From: Coemansia sp. RSA 487 | Taxonomy: Eukaryota > Kickxellomycota > Kickxellomycetes > Kickxellales > Kickxellaceae | NCBI GenBank assembly: GCA_027577595.1 | Contig: JANBRJ010000068.1 | Coordinates: 1 to 64,000 of the forward strand | Length of the DNA: 64,000 nt | Direction: 5' to 3' | Shown here: piece after piece, positions 41,160 to 49,420 of the stretch | Numbering within the stretch: the first letter of the stretch is position 1 | How the letters are laid out: every line of letters begins with the position of its first letter | Notes under the pieces: model-generated | What the model was told of the DNA's origin: nothing | What the model saw: only the letters and a program-made list of their open reading frames with translations | The model's database searches: none | Position numbers and translations under genes: made by a program

Positions 41160-41399
41160 TCAACGTTTAAGAATAACCACAGCATGTAGAATGCACCCTA
41201 ACCAACCACTCGATGCTTCCGGGAGAAATGACATGTGGGAAGATGGCTTACATGTTGAAAACCCCACAGGTTGGCAATTTGTGAGGTGGTTGTCTGTTTT
41301 TGACAAAACAAAACCAAGCAGTAAGTCGGCAGCGTCTGCTGATGCAATGTGAATAGCGGCCAAGGATATGTAAGCGATCAAACAGACAGACCCCAACAT
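41160..41399 (-). CDS. Candidate small secreted protein, 79 aa (or 61 aa if spliced)
   Basis: The reverse-strand ORF starts with ATG at 41399. It has a strong signal peptide, MLGSVCLIAYISLAAIHIAS with cleavage near ADA/AD. Unspliced, the mature part is about 56 residues with three cysteines. The sequence also offers a consensus donor (acat|GTAAGC) and an acceptor (gttggttag|GG) about 55 bp apart that keep the frame. Removing it would delete residues 50-67. Unrecognised family. It lies between the propeller gene and the P-loop NTPase gene. A longer reverse-strand open frame continues through 41163-40997, but I could not link it in phase. Confidence 0.4.
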   Translation of the reverse strand: MLGSVCLIAYISLAAIHIASADAADLLLGFVLSKTDNHLTNCQPVGFSTCKPSSHMSFLPEASSGWLGCILHAVVILKR

Positions 41400-41853
41400 A
41401 GGACATGCTCCACCTTTCTCAATTTCAGCACAAGTGATGTAATATGTTTCTCCATTGCTCGGAAATCCTACTTTTTTGACAACTCAACTTGCATATTTCA
41501 TTGCCTAAAGGCTACTTGTATGCAGTGGCACTGACCTTTTTTGGTCCCTTTTCTGTACGTTTTTGCTACATCTGAAGACAGCTCGCTTCTCTCTTCTTAA
41601 CTCTATCCAGTTCTGTTCTTTTTATCCCGCTTATCAACTTTGGAGCCAGATCGAGGATACTTTTTTTCTTTATCTTGTCTTTGGTTTTGGCTTGCTGTGG
41701 TCTACACTCTGCATAGCACAAGCTCAAAGTACATACTATCACATACATCTTTCTCGTCTAGTAAGAACATATACAAGCACACGTGTAAAAGTCACGAAAC
41801 GCACACTATAACAACCGCCGTCCTGGTGCAATATCCGCCCAACTACAAAAGCC
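41400..41853. other. Intergenic; promoter of the NTPase gene
   Basis: T-rich leader before ATG 41854. No gene is seen apart from the flanking ones. Confidence 0.5.
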
Positions 41854-43281
41854 ATGGTTCAGAGGGAAGATTACACATGGTTTAGGGCAAAGGCAGGCGA
41901 GGCTTTAGCACGACTCCTGGAGAGCGCAAAGCAGCTCGAGCAGCAGTTTCAATCGACTAGCCCTCAGGAGGTGCTTCTCCCAAGTGGATTGTCTTTTGGA
42001 AGCCAGAAAGCAACAAACGAGCAACACTTTGGGCCGCACCAGCAGCAGCAAGGAAACCAGCAACATTATCTACCAGATTTACAAGAAGCAAATAGTGGAA
42101 GCAGAGATGCAGGAGGCTGGACCAGGGCCATCACAAGGCCATGCTATCTCCATGGAATCCATAGGCGGCTAACCGAAATGCTCCAGCACCAGAAACCAAT
42201 CTCGTTCGATGACATTAGCATGGTCCAGTGTGGAGTATCTATAACGCCGCAGCGCACCATTGTTTTCCGCGGGTGCAAAGGAATTGGGAAGAGCTACCTC
42301 ATGTTTCTGGCAGCCGCGCAATTATTAGTCCTAGACAGAAGCGTGCGCGTGGTTTATATCGCTGATTGTGGGGACTGGCGCCGCTGTATGGGCGCCGCTG
42401 AGCGTAGCGTATTTCTGGCAGAAGCAATTGCTGCAGCATTCGCTGATAGCATTGAAGTCCAGGAAATGGTCGATATGTGGATAGAGCAGGCGCATCACGA
42501 TGCTGTTTATAGGCGCCCGCTGTTTGTATCACTCTTGCAGAGCATCGACGCGTATTGCCAGAAGAACGACCTCAAGATAGCAATGCTCCTGGACTGCATT
42601 GACAAGGTTGCTGGTCCAGAGCCAGAAAGTGAGGAGATAGTGGCAAACCTAGTGTTTATGCAGCACAGATACCAGTATGCCATGATATTGGCTGCATCTG
42701 ACGACACAAAGGCGCGGGTTCTGAGCGAGAAACTAAATGCTGGTGACATGACTATCAGTAGTCCGTTTTCATCTGTCGAAGCAAGCCTATTTATCAACTC
42801 ATGTGGGCTAGGGGCGCGCCTACAGGCACCCCAGCTCAAACAGATACTAAAACTTACATGGCAACATCCAGCCGAGCTCCAGCGACTATGTATCCTGATT
42901 CAAATGCAGCACAGAAGGCTCGGCAACGGTGGTCCGGATACTGCAATTTCGCTAGGCATTCAAGAGTTTTCTCTCAAGCCGTTTATCGACTTTGTGCCCA
43001 AGCCATTTGCAGCTTTTCTCTCTCAGGCGCAGACACTTGCTGGAGACTTTGCCCAGGCTGCTATCGACACTCTTAGAATGAGTAGCTACATTGGCGGACT
43101 CATAGATACAAATTACATGGTCCTTGCGCCGATGTCACACCAGCATACCTTTATGTACCCAAGTCCACAAATAGCAAAAGGCATGGTTGAGCTGCATTGC
43201 AAGGCTCCCAACGATATCTATCACTCTTTAGAGCACTATTTGATACGCATGCAAATGGTGCTGTACCAGCGGTTTCTGTGA
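41854..43281 (+). CDS. Crinkler-type P-loop NTPase protein, 475 aa
   Basis: A P-loop ATPase of unknown role. Walker A is GCKGIGKSYL (about residues 148-157). A strand RVVYIADCGDW (about 166-176) follows, then a region near AIAAAFADSIE, and Walker B-like KIAMLLDCIDKV (about 238-249). The pairing of GxxGIGKS with a VVYIxDCxxW segment and an A-x-AFAD stretch is a pattern I know from NTPase domains carried by Crinkler-like and related expanded proteins in chytrids and zygomycete fungi. The N-terminal 95 residues are Gln-rich with a coiled-coil look. The C-terminal 150 residues are helical (ASLFINSCGLGARLQAPQLKQILKLTW). No signal peptide. The gene looks intact. It is not an origin-recognition subunit: no winged-helix or ORC motifs were seen. 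Family placement is by eye only. Confidence 0.65.
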   Translation: MVQREDYTWFRAKAGEALARLLESAKQLEQQFQSTSPQEVLLPSGLSFGSQKATNEQHFGPHQQQQGNQQHYLPDLQEANSGSRDAGGWTRAITRPCYLHGIHRRLTEMLQHQKPISFDDISMVQCGVSITPQRTIVFRGCKGIGKSYLMFLAAAQLLVLDRSVRVVYIADCGDWRRCMGAAERSVFLAEAIAAAFADSIEVQEMVDMWIEQAHHDAVYRRPLFVSLLQSIDAYCQKNDLKIAMLLDCIDKVAGPEPESEEIVANLVFMQHRYQYAMILAASDDTKARVLSEKLNAGDMTISSPFSSVEASLFINSCGLGARLQAPQLKQILKLTWQHPAELQRLCILIQMQHRRLGNGGPDTAISLGIQEFSLKPFIDFVPKPFAAFLSQAQTLAGDFAQAAIDTLRMSSYIGGLIDTNYMVLAPMSHQHTFMYPSPQIAKGMVELHCKAPNDIYHSLEHYLIRMQMVLYQRFL

Positions 43282-44112
43282 ACACTTTTTTCGTTGTTCT
43301 GCTAATTTTCGTATATTTCATTTCACTCTTTTGTCAATTATACACTGGTGAGGCAATGTCTTTTATTTCCTTTTTAGACAATGTGGAGAAAATGTTTTTA
43401 CTATACAATTTTGATTGATATTTTTGAGGAATTTTTCTAAAACGACTTTTGAAATAAAGTATATAAACAAACTAGCCGAAGGCATGTCTAAGCACGTGAA
43501 GATGGCCATTGACAAAAAAAAAAGCTAAACAGAAAAACATTGGCTAACTACTGCGCTATCGCCCATATGGAAGCCTACCAGTTTTCTAACCAGCAATACC
43601 ATCCACAGCCAGATGCTAGCTCAGTAGCTGTGTTCTGTAGATGGTGCTTTCTTTATTTCACCTTTTAACAAATACAGTTATGGTGTTTGTGTGGTTGTCC
43701 TGTGTAGGCGCTGCCAGATTGTTTTTGGGCTTTCTATCGTTTTTCTTGGGCTTTGGCTTTACGCAATGACGTTTGCGCTGCTTCCCATTGTTTGCAGTTA
43801 CGCTGCTTGCTCTCTTTTCGCTGAACCACGATTAAAAACAATATTTGCAACGGCTACATGCCAATCGACTGCTTTGGCCAGTGCTGCGGGTTTAAACACG
43901 GTTGATATATTATTATACGCAGAAAAAACATTAGCTTATCACTGTAGAATAAAAGCTGGTTTTTTGTTTTGGGTTGCTCTGTTCCTCTCTCTCGATACTT
44001 CTGGATAGTCAAATTTCTTGGCAGAGCCCAATGCTTGATGATCGAAAAAAAAAACGAGGACAAGATGCTTTCGCGATGTACCTTCTTGGCATTTTTGAAA
44101 ATGGAAAACAAG
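43282..44112. other. Intergenic, one doubtful ORF
   Basis: AT-rich. An 80-codon ORF from ATG 43766 (MTFALLPIVCSYAACSLFAEP) starts like a signal peptide, but the rest is T-rich and ends in a hydrophobic stretch; I do not count it as a gene. Confidence 0.4.
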
Positions 44113-44120
44113 TATAAAAG
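44113..44120 (+). promoter_or_regulatory. TATA box of the RTA1-like gene
   Basis: TATAAAAG lies 78 nt upstream of ATG 44198, in an AT-rich promoter. Confidence 0.5.
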
Positions 44121-44197
44121 GGAAATACAGCAACAGTATTTGCCAATTATTTTTTACTTGTAATAACCACATTCATTTTTGACTTTTTCCGTTTACA

Positions 44198-45007
44198 ATG
44201 CTCAGCGACTATGCACAAAGCATCTTTAACATTCCAAACTATTTTCCAAGCAAAGGGGCTGCATTCGGCGTTGCAGCAGTTTACTACGCCATGGGGATAG
44301 TTCTAGCTGTTCAAAGCTTCCGTGCAAAGAACTTCAGCCCATCCCGGTATGCTGTGCTGATTGCGTTGATGCTTGGTGGGGCCTTTACGGCCCGCGGTAT
44401 TTATACAATCCAGAACTTCAGCAGCACGAGTGCGTACACTGCGTTCAGTGTCCTTGTCGCAATAGCACCAAGCTTTATCAATCTTGTAGACTATATCGTG
44501 CTTATCATCTTGCTGAAAGAGGTTTCAAACCCGCCGTCAAAGCGTATTCTCATGGGACTCAGCATGTTTGCAACATCAACAGCTGTCGCTTTTGGCGCAG
44601 TATCAATTGCTGGAACGGTGCTTGTTACTAGCAATGCTTCAGCTACAAGGATTGAAACTGCCGTAAAGCTGATCAAGGCTAGCGTCGCTGGGCAGCTCTC
44701 AGTTAGCATCTTGTTCATTATAATAACGAGCGTTTTGCTGCTGAGGTATCGAGAGGCGCTAAGGCACACTCGGACTGTGGCCATTATCTATGTTGACGGG
44801 CTGCTTATTATTGCACGTAACTCTGCAAAGATTGTCCCTTCATTCTACCCCCAAAGCAGTTTAATGCGCGATTCCGAAGCCGTCTGGTACTGTCTGGATC
44901 CCCTGTTTACGCTCCTAATAATATTTGTATGGGTGGTTCTGGATTTACCAAGCCGCTGTAGCCAGAAAGCTGCTGATCATGTCAATGTGTATAGCAATAT
45001 TTCGTGA
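44198..45007 (+). CDS. RTA1-like seven-helix membrane protein, 269 aa
   Basis: Member of the fungal RTA1/RSB1-like family of plasma-membrane or vacuolar lipid-linked exporters and stress proteins. About seven hydrophobic helices are visible: near residues 20-41, 48-66, 78-107, 118-146, 160-182, 189-208 and 222-250. Family-like positions are YFPSKGAAFGVAAVYYAMGI at the start, DGLLIIARNSAKIV (matching the Arg-rich signature before helix 7) and WYCLDPLFTLLIIFVW in the last helix. The length is slightly short for the family (about 280-350 aa). Role in lipid translocation or drug tolerance is inferred from the family only. A TATA box lies 78 nt upstream. Confidence 0.75.
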   Translation: MLSDYAQSIFNIPNYFPSKGAAFGVAAVYYAMGIVLAVQSFRAKNFSPSRYAVLIALMLGGAFTARGIYTIQNFSSTSAYTAFSVLVAIAPSFINLVDYIVLIILLKEVSNPPSKRILMGLSMFATSTAVAFGAVSIAGTVLVTSNASATRIETAVKLIKASVAGQLSVSILFIIITSVLLLRYREALRHTRTVAIIYVDGLLIIARNSAKIVPSFYPQSSLMRDSEAVWYCLDPLFTLLIIFVWVVLDLPSRCSQKAADHVNVYSNIS

Positions 45008-45965
45008 GAATCGCGACAGGGAGCCACATCTCGGTTCCACAGCCTGAGAGCTTTGTCGTTCTCACGCCGAAGTCAGCCGGGAGGGCGTTGTACGTAACGG
45101 CGATACTATGTTTAATCGCTGGAAAACATCCTTCATCTCTACGCCTTTTGCCATCGACCGCAGCCTCGATTATCTAAGACTCAAGTATAAGCCAAACGGT
45201 GCTAGTACCCAAGACACCAGGCATTCACCTATCACATATCCACTATCCATCCATAGTGGACACAGTGCTTGGCCCACTGGCTTGGTTATAACATTAGTTA
45301 TTTTTCTCCAACTTTTCTTGCACTTTAATGTATTCGCCGCTCTGCGCTTAAAATATTTTTGATTATCTTTTGGAATTGATTTATCAGTCTGCTTAATTTA
45401 TCAACTCGTTTTATTTAGATGAAGCTTGCAATAATGACCTGCTGTCATTGTAAAGATACTATATATTACAAGCATGCCATTTAATTAATTAATACGGTCA
45501 TCTTGTACATGATAAATCAACCGGAAAACATTAGATAGCATAAGTGGACAGGAAAGGATGATTACATATGAAATTAACACTCTTCGGATAAACTTCAACT
45601 GGAGTATGATAGATCCGCTGTTTTTCCGTATATAATTGTTTTATTTTTCGAAATGTATGCGCAGAGATTGTCTTGTTTTTTGCGTGCGAACATTAGCAGC
45701 CAAAACAAATAGAAGCCTTCCAAATGCAGTAGACACGGAGAACAAGTGCAGCATACATTCATGTGAATCTGCACTTTTCCATATCCCACTCACTTTAAAG
45801 AAAAGGCCGAATTTTGGTTTCAGCGACAGCAAACAATGGATCACGCATGCAATCAGCAGAGACAAGTGACAAACTGCAGAAACGAAACAAACCAGAATTT
45901 CCCTTTGCACATTTGCTATACATTTGCATGTGTCCCACGACACTACGCATAGGCATATTATGACA
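45008..45965. other. Intergenic, one doubtful small ORF
   Basis: An 84-codon ORF from ATG 45108 (MFNRWKTSFISTPF) ends in a hydrophobic segment (GLVITLVIFLQLFLHFNVFAA), as a tail-anchored protein would. It has higher GC in its first half than the flanks. I see no second support and leave it as a possibility. The rest is AT-rich without signal. Confidence 0.35.
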
Positions 45966-46385
45966 TCAAGAAGCCGCGCAGTTAATCCTTCCAAATTGCC
46001 TCCACATTCCTTTTTTGCACATTGAGCATACGCTTGTTTGGACGATGCAGAAGTAGGCGCAGTCATCCGTTCGACAAGAATGCCATTTCTGCCACAATTC
46101 TGCAAATTACAAAGCATGAATGTGCTTCTTCATCCTCCCTCCTCCCTCTTCTGCATTTGCTGTCTCACACACACGCACACACACATCCGTGTCTCTGTCC
46201 TTACTAATAACCATTTGCGATTCGTCTTTGTGATCCAGCAGCCTGACCATTTTGCATTCCTTTTCAGGTTGACCTGGTAATGGAAAAGGGACATGTAAGA
46301 GTTGACTACAAATGATTGGCAGGTGGTCCAATGCGGAACGAAAAAACACAGCAATAAGTGCAAGACTTGCCAATGCATTGTTCAT
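45966..46385 (-). CDS. Small secreted cysteine-rich protein, 104 aa (two exons)
   Basis: Reconstructed here. Exon 1 is 46385-46205 and exon 2 is 46099-45966. The 105-bp intron has donor ttatta|GTAAGG and acceptor tttgcag, and the phases match. Exon 1 gives a signal peptide (MNNALASLALIAVFFRSA, cleavage near residue 18) and two cysteines (26 and 44). Exon 2, in a frame with no long ORF of its own, gives WHSCRTDDCAYFCIVQ and TSVCSMCKKG and ends INCAAS, adding cysteines 69, 74, 78, 85, 88 and 101. Eight cysteines in about 86 mature residues suggest four disulfides. That so many cysteines appear only after splicing at consensus sites is the main support. Function unknown; small secreted cysteine-rich proteins in fungi are often effectors, antimicrobials or wall proteins. 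Confidence 0.55.
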
Positions 46386-47075
46386 CGTCTCTCAGCAGAC
46401 ACAAGGCATAAAATAAAGAAAGAAAAAGACATCTGAATTGCCAAAAACATCAGGTCTGACGGTTATTTTTTTTCATAATTTTGCAATAGACGTTGCTCAA
46501 CATATCGAGAATAGGAGATGTAAAAGTTGTCATATATCTTTATCACGCCTGTTTTTTCTGAGCATTGCAATCCACGGCGCTATCGTGGTCATTTTTGATA
46601 GCCCATTGTTCTTCATTCTCATACTCGAATTTGTAATTGCATATCGTCTATTTGCCAATTTCATTCCAGAGTGACAAGTAGGCGGATTGTAGCTTTCTTT
46701 GGTAAAGAGTGAGAAAGTGGGGACGCCATATGATGTCCATGCTCTTCCGATGTCCACGGGTCATGCCAGAGGCAGATGAATCCGCAACAAGGTGCAGTTC
46801 GCGATAAACAGCAATTATCGACAAAGCTAATTCCTTTCTGGTTGGAATTGTCTTGAACGAAAGGCAGATTAGAATGACAGAGAGGGGGCAGGACAGACAA
46901 GTGTGGGCGCTCCAGTGGCAGCAGGTCTTGTCGGTGTGTCCGTACAACGGAGCAGCAAAAAATCAGCAAATGCAAGTGGTAAAAAAGTATTGAGAGGGGG
47001 CATATGTACACCCCCCCTAATTTTCTTCGAATGCAGCGCCACAAGCAACAACAAAAGACGAAAAAAAACAAACGT
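46386..47075. other. Spacer with a possible cysteine-rich exon
   Basis: The reverse strand at 46837-46661 offers an acceptor (attccaaccag) followed by a 58-codon frame with a CC...CC...C pattern (DNCCLSRTAPCCGFICLW). I found no certain first exon, so it is not called as a gene. The rest shows nothing. Confidence 0.3.
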
Positions 47076-47210
47076 ATGCTTGCAATCCTTATTGTTTCCA
47101 TTTTACCATCAGCTCGTTCCTTTCAATTGCAGGAGCAAGAAGGACTCTGCGCAAGCTCGACCATATGTGCACTCGTAAGCGATAAAGCAATCTGCGGAAT
47201 TTGTAAATAG
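47076..47210 (+). CDS. Secreted four-cysteine micropeptide, 44 aa
   Basis: ATG 47076 opens a 44-codon ORF too short for usual ORF cutoffs. The first 16-17 residues are a signal peptide (MLAILIVSILPSARS|FQ). The mature peptide of about 27 residues (ending ICGICK) has four cysteines in the order C-x5-C-x8-C-x2-C and then a terminal Lys. The closing CxxCK matches the ...CSMCKK motif of the cysteine-rich protein encoded 0.7 kb to the left on the other strand, so they may be related. The short polypyrimidine-cag at 47131 could also be read as a 3' splice site, which would replace the signal sequence with an upstream exon. Length and composition fit a secreted toxin-like or pheromone-like peptide, but no function is shown. 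Confidence 0.45.
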   Translation: MLAILIVSILPSARSFQLQEQEGLCASSTICALVSDKAICGICK

Positions 47211-47265
47211 ATAAAGAAAAACAAATTGTGAAATGCACAACCCAGCCTACGGATTGCAAAGCGCC

Positions 47266-47273
47266 TATAAATA
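47266..47273 (+). promoter_or_regulatory. TATA box of the micro zinc-finger gene
   Basis: TATAAATA stands 237 nt upstream of ATG 47503, followed by a C/T-rich stretch typical of a transcription start region. Confidence 0.5.
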
Positions 47274-47502
47274 CTCACCATACTTCCTCCTTGCTTATTT
47301 CCACCCCCCCATTATAGCCAACAGCAACGATTCAAACCCTACATTATCCACACTCTTCACTTACCTTTTCCCTGCCATCTCAGCAGTTTATTGTTTCTTT
47401 TTTGATCCGCCAGTGTATATCAAACCGCCCTTTCAGCACTATCCTTTTGTGCGTCACCGCGTATCATCTGTACGTTACTTTCTTTGCTCGAATTCAGCGA
47501 CC

Positions 47503-47652
47503 ATGTGCAACCAGGAGACAACCAAGGGCCTTGCTGTCCCGCGCCTCAACAGAGAGGACTTCTTTTGCACGATCTGTGGATTCAATGCCCTTTCGGAGCT
47601 TCACCTGCAACTGCACATTGAGTCAATCCATGGAGATTTAGATTATGAATAG
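47503..47652 (+). CDS. Single C2H2 zinc-finger microprotein, 49 aa
   Basis: Start chosen at ATG 47503 (cgaccATGTGC). The open frame extends upstream, but it runs through the TATA region and is not protein-like. The whole protein is one zinc finger with short ends: FFCTICGFNALSELHLQLHI then ESIHGD, which fits C-x2-C-x12-H-x4-H, with the hydrophobic core Phe/Leu in the usual places. The acidic tail is DLDYE. Such a lone finger can rarely bind DNA specifically. It may be a protein- or RNA-binding module, or the shortened relative of a multi-finger factor. A TATA box and CT-rich leader support expression. An intron joining it to more fingers downstream was not found. Confidence 0.55.
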   Translation: MCNQETTKGLAVPRLNREDFFCTICGFNALSELHLQLHIESIHGDLDYE

Positions 47653-49420
47653 CTTTTGCCTGTTGCGATCTGTATTCGATCCGATTCCACCCTTGACGTA
47701 TGTGACATATTTGATTCTACCGTCTGTTTATTTGGCATGTAGTTTTTTTTTAGCCGATCTATTATTTTTTTTACCTAATTTATACTGTATTACATGTTTG
47801 ACAACCTTTTCTATTTATCCAGGCTTAAAGCTACAATATGAAATTATTATTTTTAGTTGAGCAAACCCCTCACCCACCTGGACTACATACATCCAACGTG
47901 CCACAATAACTAGTACTGTTTGTCATTGTCAAAATAAAAGATGTACTACAGAACGTCATGCGGTTTGCACCATGTCAGTGGAAAAAAAGAAGAAAATCCA
48001 CTGCTCATCTGACGCAAGAGCATGTCACCTGTGTTGCTCGTGAAATTAACACCAGCGATACTGGAAAAATGAAACATTGTAAAATCGAAATTTATCCTGA
48101 ATTGAATATTTTCCACTGGTAAGCTAAAGTAAACAGCAGCTCGCTTTGCTTGCTCCGTTGCATGTACATCTGCTTCACACGTCCAGTGGTCATCCAGACA
48201 AAGTCGATCGGTCAGCAGTGAAAATGCATGCACCTGAATAAAAAAAAAGGTGTGCATTGATACTCTTTGGCATAACAGCCATGCTAAAATTTGCATTTTA
48301 TTCATATCATTTTAAAGTTAAATTTTAACTAGAATCTTGAAAATGAGATTAGTGAAATTAAACATGGTCGATGGATGTAGACATGTACAGCAATGGCAGC
48401 ATCCATCTTTTCAAGTACGTCTCTGCATAAAGTACACTGCTGGAAATGAGGATCTGGGTTTAAGGAGCATGACAATGGCAACTGCGGTTTGCATCTGGCT
48501 GCCTTTAGCCACGTGCCCTGTACTGGAAACGATGCTCATTTCCTTCACAACGGTATGCAAAAGTATAAAGCCTTAATTTTGCATCTCTCTTTCGTCTATC
48601 TTTTCTTTATTTCTTGTGCCAAACTGCGCGATAGAAATGGCAATGGTGCTTCATTTGTATTTCGTACTCAGCCATCTCCAGATCGTCGTTGCCTGTGCAT
48701 TTCAGTGCGTAGTGTTGCATGTACACTGTGTATTCCTTATACACGGGTACAGTTGCCAAATAAATTAAACAATAGCAGAAGCGGCACCTTTGCTTTGCCA
48801 AATGTTGTCGTCATCGCCCAGTTGCTAGAGTAATCCTGTTTCATTTGCCCACGCTCTGCTGTTCAGCGTGGTACTTGAAGGATTTACACCACTGTGGACG
48901 TCAGCACATTATTTCAGTTGATCTAAAATCCCACTGTCACTCACTGCAACAATATATCCTTTCATGATGGTAAATGTCTTTTTTTTTCAGCCGATTGTCA
49001 TTAATTTTGTTGCCAATATGGATATATTATTTGTCTTTTTTTGCAATGTCTGTAATTTTGTAATTATCCGCAACCACATGCGTTTTTGCCTATCTCTTGC
49101 TTTCGCTGATTTACATTTTCATTTTCTCTAATGTCGAATCTAATAACACTTTCAATTTATTGCCTGCATTCATGTCTACAAGCGCTATCGAAAAAGAAGA
49201 TAAAGTTGTAATGCAGGCAATCACGTGTAAATCCCATGGGGTTGTGTATTTGCGTACAGGTATTTCCGGTTACCAGTGCATTTAAGACGTAAACGAGGAC
49301 ACGGGTTTCCTCGTTTTACCATTGTCTAAATATCCGTATTAATCCCGACTCAGGCCGAAACAGTGTCTCCGCAGCGCTCAAAAGAAGAGAAAAAGTACAT
49401 CTTCAGCGACTCAGGGGGGA
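47653..49420. other. Long AT-rich spacer with weak ORFs
   Basis: About 1.77 kb. On the reverse strand a 119-codon ORF from ATG 48305 (MNKMQILAWLLCQRVS, then TDRLCLDDHWTCEADVHATE) starts like a leader and has a polypyrimidine-cag inside, so it may be an exon. I could not settle a model. Elsewhere only T-rich stretches, including the leader of RCM1. Confidence 0.35.

Noticed and set aside
41854-43281. Reading of the P-loop protein as an origin-recognition subunit
   Set aside because: Walker motifs alone; the ORC-specific sensor and winged-helix sequences are absent, and the VVYIxDCxxW pattern points elsewhere.
43766-44008. 80-codon ORF starting like a signal peptide
   Set aside because: The body is T-rich, ends in a second hydrophobic run and shows no repeat, cysteine pattern or splice support.
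45108-45362. 84-codon ORF ending in a membrane-like segment
   Set aside because: Plausible tail-anchored protein, but the hydrophobic end lies in AT-rich DNA where such runs arise by chance.
47946-48305. 119-codon reverse ORF with a leader-like start and three cysteines
   Set aside because: Contains an acceptor-like tract inside the frame and no donor in phase; not enough for a gene call.
48608-48814. Possible spliced micropeptide on the reverse strand (MTTTFGKAKVPLLLLF start)
   Set aside because: It needs a weak GTGTAT donor and a roughly 50-bp intron; other phases stop at once.
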